This document shows positions 14,877 through 19,312 of a stretch of 19,312 nucleotides of DNA, piece by piece. The DNA lies in assembly GCA_902783915.1 (NCBI GenBank), contig CACZSX010000069.1, forward strand, positions 1 through 19,312. The letters run 5' to 3'. A program made the position numbers and the translations under genes. Position 1 is the first letter of the stretch; every line of letters begins with the position of its first letter. The notes under the pieces are model-generated. The model did not search any database. It had not been told where the DNA came from and saw only the letters and a list, made by a program, of their open reading frames with translations. The stretch is from an uncultured Erysipelotrichaceae bacterium. GTDB lineage: Bacteria; Bacillota_I; Bacilli_A; RF39; UBA660.

Positions 14877-14898
14877 ACTTTACACTTTTTTGTAAAGT
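14877..14898. repeat. 8-bp inverted repeat in the divergent intergenic region
   Basis: ACTTTACA (14877-14884) and TGTAAAGT (14891-14898) around CTTTTT. It lies between the promoter of the small minus-strand gene and that of mraZ, just upstream of the former's -35. It could be a repressor operator or an incidental hairpin; no T tract follows, so it is not a terminator. Confidence 0.45.
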
Positions 14899-14932
14899 CG
14901 AATAAAATCTTATTAAAATTTTATTTTTTATA

Positions 14933-14962
14933 TTGACCGATTTATATATCACGTAGTATTAT
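14933..14962 (+). promoter_or_regulatory. Promoter of the mraZ-led division operon
   Basis: TTGACC (14933-14938), 18-bp spacer and TATTAT (14957-14962). Transcription would begin near 14969, inside the GTGG repeat array. Confidence 0.6.
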
Positions 14963-14963
14963 A

Positions 14964-14997
14964 GTGGTAGACAGTGGATGAATGTGGTAGAAAGTGG
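14964..14997 (+). promoter_or_regulatory. MraZ operator: four GTGG direct repeats at 10-bp spacing
   Basis: GTGG occurs at 14964, 14974, 14984 and 14994, exactly one helical turn apart. MraZ is known to autoregulate by binding short GTG-containing direct repeats ahead of its own gene, one repeat per subunit of a ring. The array starts just after the -10, so binding would block initiation, and the last copy abuts the ribosome binding site. Confidence 0.82.
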
Positions 14998-15006
14998 GGG
15001 ATAATT

Positions 15007-15432
15007 ATGTTTATAGGCGAGTATCATCATAATATTGATGAAAAAGGTAGACTAATAATGCCTTCAAAATTTAGGAATGATCTTGGGGAAACATTCGTAA
15101 TAACAAGGGGAATTGATTCATGTTTGTTTGTTTATCCAAAAGAATCTTGGAATAATATAACAAGTAAACTTAATGAACTTTCTTTCACTAAAAAGGATGT
15201 AAGATCATTTCAAAGATTTTTCCTATCAGCAGCCACTATCTGCGAATTCGACAAACAAGGTCGAGTTAGCGTTACCTCTCCATTAGCGGATTATGCCGAT
15301 TTGACAAAGGAATGCGTTATAATCGGCGTAAATGACCGCATAGAAATATGGTCAAAAGAAAACTTTGATAAGTTCTTAAATGATAACATTGATAATGTAT
15401 CAGATATAGCAGAGCATTTATTTGAGGTGTAA
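15007..15432 (+). CDS. mraZ: Transcriptional regulator MraZ
   Basis: 141 residues, normal for MraZ. The start at 15007 (MFIGEYHHNIDEKGRL) follows GTGGGGGA; a frame open upstream through the operator is not coding. It has two AbrB-like half-domains, each with a D-x-K-G-R signature: DEKGRLIMPSKFR (11-23) and FDKQGRVSVTSPL in the second half. It is a DNA-binding ring-forming repressor of the dcw operon, including its own gene. The operator is directly upstream. The second half of the gene (about 15241-15341) is unusually rich in CG dinucleotides and uses CGA/CGC for Arg and TTC/GAC, unlike the rest of the window. The gap to rsmH is one base. Confidence 0.95.
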   Translation: MFIGEYHHNIDEKGRLIMPSKFRNDLGETFVITRGIDSCLFVYPKESWNNITSKLNELSFTKKDVRSFQRFFLSAATICEFDKQGRVSVTSPLADYADLTKECVIIGVNDRIEIWSKENFDKFLNDNIDNVSDIAEHLFEV

Positions 15433-15433
15433 T

Positions 15434-16354
15434 ATGCACAAAAGCGTTTTATTAGATGAAGCTATAGAAGGTTTAAATATTAGAGATGGTCTAATATATG
15501 TTGATTGCACTCTAGGATATGCTGGTCATAGTGGAGAAATCCTCAAGAAGGATAAAAAGGGTTGGCTTTATGCCTTTGATCAAGATTCGGATGCGATAGA
15601 GTATAGTAAGAAGAAACTCTCATCTATTGGCCCTAATTTTGAGATAATTAAATCTAATTTTAAAAACTTAAAAAAGGAATTAGAAAAAAGAGGAGTAACT
15701 AAAGTAGATGGAATCTTATTTGATTTGGGAGTATCAAGTCCACAATTAGATGTAGACGAAAGAGGCTTTAGTTATCATAAAGATGCAAGACTTGATATGC
15801 GTATGGATAAAGATTGTCCATTAAGTGCATATGAAGTTGTAAATAATTATACTGAAAGTGAACTTATTACAATATTCTTTAGATATGGTGAAGAAAGATA
15901 TTCAAAGAGTATAGCAAGAAAAATAATTGAATATAGAAAAGAAAAACCTATTGAAACTACTCTTGAATTAGTAGAAATAATTAAATCCGGAGTACCTGAA
16001 AAATATAAAAGAGAGACACATCCAGCAAAAAGAGTATTTCAATCAATAAGAATAGAAGTAAATAAGGAATTAGAAGTATTTGAAATAGCACTTAAAGATG
16101 CAATAGAAATGCTTAATGAAAATGGAAGAATATGTGTAATAACATTTCATTCATTAGAAGATAAAATATGTAAAGAAATATTCAAAAAGAATAGTGAAAT
16201 AGATAAAGTATTCAAAGGATTACCTAATATTCCTTACGAATATATGCCAAAGTTAAAAATAATAGATAAGATAGTACCTAGCAAGAAAGAATTAGAAGAA
16301 AATAATAGAGCTAGAAGTGCTACATTAAGGATTGCAGAAAAAATAAAGAAATAG
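15434..16354 (+). CDS. rsmH: 16S rRNA (cytosine(1402)-N(4))-methyltransferase RsmH (MraW)
   Basis: 306 residues. Uses S-adenosylmethionine to methylate N4 of C1402 in the decoding centre. The start at 15434 (MHKSVLLDEAIEGL) follows GAGGTG, which lies inside the end of mraZ. Motifs: YVDCTLGYAGHSGEIL (21-36, SAM-binding), FDQDSDAI (51-58), DGILFDLGVSSPQLDVDERGFSY, HPAKRVFQSIRIEVNKEL and FHSLEDK, all family hallmarks. Second gene of the dcw operon. Confidence 0.96.
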   Translation: MHKSVLLDEAIEGLNIRDGLIYVDCTLGYAGHSGEILKKDKKGWLYAFDQDSDAIEYSKKKLSSIGPNFEIIKSNFKNLKKELEKRGVTKVDGILFDLGVSSPQLDVDERGFSYHKDARLDMRMDKDCPLSAYEVVNNYTESELITIFFRYGEERYSKSIARKIIEYRKEKPIETTLELVEIIKSGVPEKYKRETHPAKRVFQSIRIEVNKELEVFEIALKDAIEMLNENGRICVITFHSLEDKICKEIFKKNSEIDKVFKGLPNIPYEYMPKLKIIDKIVPSKKELEENNRARSATLRIAEKIKK

Positions 16355-16364
16355 AGGGATACAT

Positions 16365-16652
16365 ATGAGAAAGAGACAAGTTAAACTATTTAGAATTGAA
16401 AAATTATTAATAAGATTATGTACAATTTTATTAATTCTTTTCCCTGTATCAATAGTTCTATCTAAAGCAGCTCTTTCAAATATGAATTTGGAAGTAGAAA
16501 AATTAAAAAGACAAATAAATGTACAAAAAAATGCAAATGAAAGTTTAACAATGAAAGTAAATGAATTAAAATCTCTAGCAAACATTGATGTTGTTGCAGA
16601 AAGCGAAGGTTTGAGTTATAATAGTAGTAACATTATAGTAATAAACAATTAG
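16365..16652 (+). CDS. ftsL: FtsL-like cell division protein
   Basis: 95 residues: a short basic cytoplasmic end, one membrane segment (about 15-36) and an extracytoplasmic coiled coil (about 40-75, heptad-like with VEKLKRQ and VNELKSL). FtsL and DivIC sequences are poorly conserved, so the name rests on size, topology and position between rsmH and the class B PBP, where ftsL normally lies. It would join FtsB/DivIC and FtsQ/DivIB to regulate septal wall synthesis. Ribosome binding site AGAGGG at 16353-16358. Confidence 0.82.
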   Translation: MRKRQVKLFRIEKLLIRLCTILLILFPVSIVLSKAALSNMNLEVEKLKRQINVQKNANESLTMKVNELKSLANIDVVAESEGLSYNSSNIIVINN

Positions 16653-16662
16653 AGGTGTAAAT

Positions 16663-18807
16663 ATGAGAAAGAGAGTAAATGTTAATAAGATAAAAATAAA
16701 TCCAATATTATTAATAGTTACTCTACTTTTTTTTATTGTAATTATTTTAAGAGTAAGTTTTCTTGCACTTTCTAATGAAATAGATGGAATAAATATTAAG
16801 AAATTTGTAAGTGGTAGAAATACTAGAAAAAAGACAGTATATGCAAAAAGAGGAAATATATATGATTCGTCTGGGAAGATACTTGCACAAACTGTTAATT
16901 CTTATACTATAATTGCATATTTATCACCAAGTAGAAGTGAGGGATTTAAAACACCACAACACGTAGTAGATAAAGAAGCAACTGCTAAAGCACTAGCACC
17001 TATTATAAATACAAAAGAAGAAGTAATACTAAATTTATTAAATCAAAATTTATATCAAACAGAGTTAGGTGTTGGTGGAAGAAATATATCAGAATTAAAA
17101 AAAGAAGAAATAGAAAAATTAAATTTGCCAGGGATAGCATTTACTTCATCATACAAAAGATATTATCAAAATGATGATTTTGCATCTTATATACTTGGAT
17201 ATGTAAAAACAATTGATGATGGTGAAATGATTGGTGAAATGGGTATAGAACAATACTATAATGATATGTTAAAAGGTGAAGATGGATTTCAATTATACCA
17301 ACAAGATGTTAATGGATATAAAATACCTAATACAAGGGAAGAAACAAAAGAAAGTAAAGACGGAGTAGATATATACTTAACACTTGATTCAAACATTCAG
17401 TTTTTTACAGAAAAATATACAAAAGAAGCGTTTGATGAGTATAGTCCAGATTGGGCAATAACAGTAGTATTAGATGCTAAAACAGGAGCAGTATTAGGAA
17501 GTACATCATATCCATCCTTTAATCCTAATATAAAAAATCTAACTAACTATTTAAATCCACTTGTATCATATTCATACGAACCAGGATCTACATTTAAAAC
17601 ATTCACATATATGGCTGCAATGGAAAAGAAAGTATATGATGGTAATGCTACATTCCCATCTGGATCTATTAAATTTGGTGATAATGTTGTATCAGATTGG
17701 TTACCACAAGGATTTGGAACAATTACTTATGATGAAGGTTATATGTTATCATCAAACGTTGGAATATCATACTTAACAAAAAATTATTTTAATGCAAATG
17801 AACTAAGAAGTTATTTTGAAAAATTTGGATTTGGTCAAAAAACAGGAATAGAATTACCTGGTGAACTTTCAGGTACATTAAACTTTAAAGTACCATTTGA
17901 AGTAGCCAATGCAGGTTTTGGACAAGGTATAACAATAACTCCTATACAAATGATGCAAGCACTAACAGCAATATCTAATGATGGAATAATGTTAAAACCA
18001 TATATAGTAGATAAAATAGTTGATTCAAATAATAATATAGTATACCAAGGTACAAAAACAGAACTTGGTAAAGTAGTATCTACAGAAACAGTAAGTAGAA
18101 TAAAAGATTTAATGTATAAAGTTATATATAATGATTTATATTATTCAACAGGTGCAGGTTTTAAGATGAAAGACTATGATTTAATTGGTAAAACAGGAAC
18201 TGCGCAATATGTAAATAATTATGGTACGTATTATTTTGATGAACTACATTACATAAGATCATTTACAGGAATGTTTCCAAAAGATAATCCACAAATAATT
18301 GTATATTCAGTTATGAAAGCACCATATGGTGGTTCAAGAGGAATACAAAATGTAGTAAGAGGTTTAGTAGCAGATATATCAAACTATAAGAGTATATATA
18401 GTAAAAACTCTAATATAGATTCAGAAACATATAAACTAAGTAATTATATAAATAAAAATTTAAATACAGTTAAAACTGAACTAGAACCAATATTTAAAAA
18501 TATAGTAATAATTGGTGATGGAGATAAAATAATAAATCAATATCCAGAAAAAGATAGTATTCTATCTACCGAAGAAAAAATATATTTAATAACAAATGGT
18601 AAAAATATAACTATACCAAATATGCTATATTGGTCAAAAAGAGAAGTAGATACATATACAAAATTATCAAAAATAAAATGTAAGATAACAGGTAATGGAT
18701 TTGTATATTGGCAAAGTATTGAACCAAATACAAATATAGAAGATAAAGAATTAGAAGTTAAATTAAAAGAAAGAATATCTAAAGTAGAGGTGGAAAAAGA
18801 TGAATAA
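16663..18807 (+). CDS. pbpB: Class B penicillin-binding protein with PASTA domains (PBP2B/SpoVD type)
   Basis: 714 residues: one membrane anchor (about 13-35), PBP dimerisation domain (about 57-225, with KRGNIYDSSGKILA), transpeptidase domain (about 240-560) and two PASTA-like repeats (about 590-710). The catalytic motifs are intact: STFK (S309, K312), SSN (363-365) and KTGTA (510-514). It cross-links septal peptidoglycan with a SEDS partner. B. subtilis has two such genes in the dcw cluster, pbpB for division and spoVD for spore cortex; with one copy seen here, pbpB is the simpler choice but spoVD cannot be excluded. Ribosome binding site AGAGGTG; ends eight bases inside the next gene. Confidence 0.93.
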   Translation: MRKRVNVNKIKINPILLIVTLLFFIVIILRVSFLALSNEIDGINIKKFVSGRNTRKKTVYAKRGNIYDSSGKILAQTVNSYTIIAYLSPSRSEGFKTPQHVVDKEATAKALAPIINTKEEVILNLLNQNLYQTELGVGGRNISELKKEEIEKLNLPGIAFTSSYKRYYQNDDFASYILGYVKTIDDGEMIGEMGIEQYYNDMLKGEDGFQLYQQDVNGYKIPNTREETKESKDGVDIYLTLDSNIQFFTEKYTKEAFDEYSPDWAITVVLDAKTGAVLGSTSYPSFNPNIKNLTNYLNPLVSYSYEPGSTFKTFTYMAAMEKKVYDGNATFPSGSIKFGDNVVSDWLPQGFGTITYDEGYMLSSNVGISYLTKNYFNANELRSYFEKFGFGQKTGIELPGELSGTLNFKVPFEVANAGFGQGITITPIQMMQALTAISNDGIMLKPYIVDKIVDSNNNIVYQGTKTELGKVVSTETVSRIKDLMYKVIYNDLYYSTGAGFKMKDYDLIGKTGTAQYVNNYGTYYFDELHYIRSFTGMFPKDNPQIIVYSVMKAPYGGSRGIQNVVRGLVADISNYKSIYSKNSNIDSETYKLSNYINKNLNTVKTELEPIFKNIVIIGDGDKIINQYPEKDSILSTEEKIYLITNGKNITIPNMLYWSKREVDTYTKLSKIKCKITGNGFVYWQSIEPNTNIEDKELEVKLKERISKVEVEKDE

Positions 18808-19312
18808 GAAAGGAATAACTTTAGTAGAATTATTAGCAGTAATTACAATACTAGCAATTATATTAGTAATAGGTATACCACAAATGACAAAAGTTATAAA
18901 AAAATCTAAGTTAGGATCACTAAGAGATAGTGCACTATTAATAATAAAAACAGCAGAAAGAGAATACATAGTTCAAAAAACAACAAATAAAAATTTTGAT
19001 CCAAGTAGTATGGAATGTTCAAGCCTATCTAATATAGCAAATGATTATGGAGTGTGTACATTAGCTTTTGATAATAATGGTAAAGCAACAATTACACTAA
19101 AAGGATCAAGCATGGGTAAATTTGCTAATATGCAATGCACTGGTACAAAAGATAATTTAAATTGTTTTGAAAGAGAATTATTACCAGGATATAGTGATGC
19201 TGTACAACTATTAACATCAAAATATAATAATGGAACAAATAGTGAAGGATTAATACAAACAAATGGAACAGAATTAAGATATCAAGGAAGTAATCCAAAC
19301 AACTACGTATAC
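18800..19312 (+). CDS. Type IV prepilin-like protein, 3' end outside window
   Basis: 171 codons visible, open to the window end. The start at 18800 overlaps the PBP gene by eight bases and uses AGAGGTGG (18785-18792) inside it. The N-terminus MNKKGITLVELLAVITILAI is a classic class III/IV prepilin leader: cleavage after G5, Glu at +5 of the mature protein, then a hydrophobic helix. Four cysteines follow in the visible part of the head domain. At the end, LRYQGSNPNNYVY matches YRGENPNNYV in the pilin-like gene at 9289-10353, so a second domain probably begins here. A prepilin gene at this place in the dcw operon, where mraY is common, is unusual. No prepilin peptidase or assembly ATPase is in the window. 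Confidence 0.85.
   Translation, partial: MNKKGITLVELLAVITILAIILVIGIPQMTKVIKKSKLGSLRDSALLIIKTAEREYIVQKTTNKNFDPSSMECSSLSNIANDYGVCTLAFDNNGKATITLKGSSMGKFANMQCTGTKDNLNCFERELLPGYSDAVQLLTSKYNNGTNSEGLIQTNGTELRYQGSNPNNYVY

Noticed and set aside
15247..15255. Second perfect 0A-box 9-mer inside mraZ
   Set aside because: It encodes Phe-Asp-Lys of the conserved FDKQGR motif, so coding constraint is the simpler explanation; kept only as part of the CpG-patch observation.
1..19312. CRISPR arrays, tRNA/rRNA genes, insertion sequences, prophage or defence islands
   Set aside because: No regularly spaced repeats, no recognisable RNA gene and no transposase or phage protein were found on either strand.

Overview
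The window is a very AT-rich, gene-dense stretch of chromosome, most likely from an uncultured low-GC Bacillota (Bacilli/Erysipelotrichia-like) bacterium. Evidence: AT-biased codons (AGA, ATA, TTA), GGAGG/AGGTG ribosome binding sites, a Firmicutes-type start of the division and cell-wall (dcw) cluster, a MurT/GatD-type pair, a FemAB-type ligase and a CotY/CotZ-like spore-coat protein. TGA acts as a stop (end of murT) and Trp is TGG, so the genetic code is standard and this is not a Mycoplasma-type genome. No rRNA, tRNA, CRISPR array or insertion sequence was seen, and no gene-free gap exceeds 300 bases.

Layout. 1-579: 3' part of a dinD-like gene. 619-1653: ATP-grasp enzyme. 1739-2608: single-pass membrane protein of unknown role. 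2666-3646: trpS. 3704-5694: murT and a gatD homologue, convergent on a SEDS (FtsW/RodA/SpoVE) gene on the minus strand. 6841-7137: small unknown gene, convergent with a CotY/CotZ-like gene. 7671-8003: membrane-anchored EIIB-like protein. 8072-9268: orphan sensor histidine kinase. 9289-11908, minus strand: a pilin-like surface protein, a metallophosphoesterase and a CPBP intramembrane protease. 11976-14439: FemAB-type ligase and an M23 coiled-coil hydrolase. 14463-14822: small unknown gene on the minus strand. 15007 to the end: dcw operon (mraZ, rsmH, ftsL, PASTA-PBP), followed by a prepilin-like gene that leaves the window.

Much of the window concerns the cell envelope: lipid II modification (MurT/GatD-like), cross-bridge synthesis (FemAB-like), polymerisation and cross-linking (SEDS, PBP), hydrolysis (M23) and division (MraZ, FtsL). 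A second theme is sporulation: a coat-like protein, and an orphan multi-pass kinase whose promoter region holds two tandem sequences like the binding site of Spo0A.

Most notable points: (1) the GatD homologue appears to have lost both its catalytic Cys and His; (2) the EIIB-like protein has Ser where the phosphorylated Cys should be; (3) possible 0A boxes precede the orphan kinase; (4) four GTGG repeats at exact 10-bp spacing form a candidate MraZ operator; (5) a CpG-rich patch interrupts the otherwise CpG-poor mraZ; (6) two pilin-like proteins share a sequence motif, one of them placed inside the dcw operon; (7) regulation is very compact, with extended -10 promoters about 16-21 nt from start codons and stop codons lying inside terminator hairpins.
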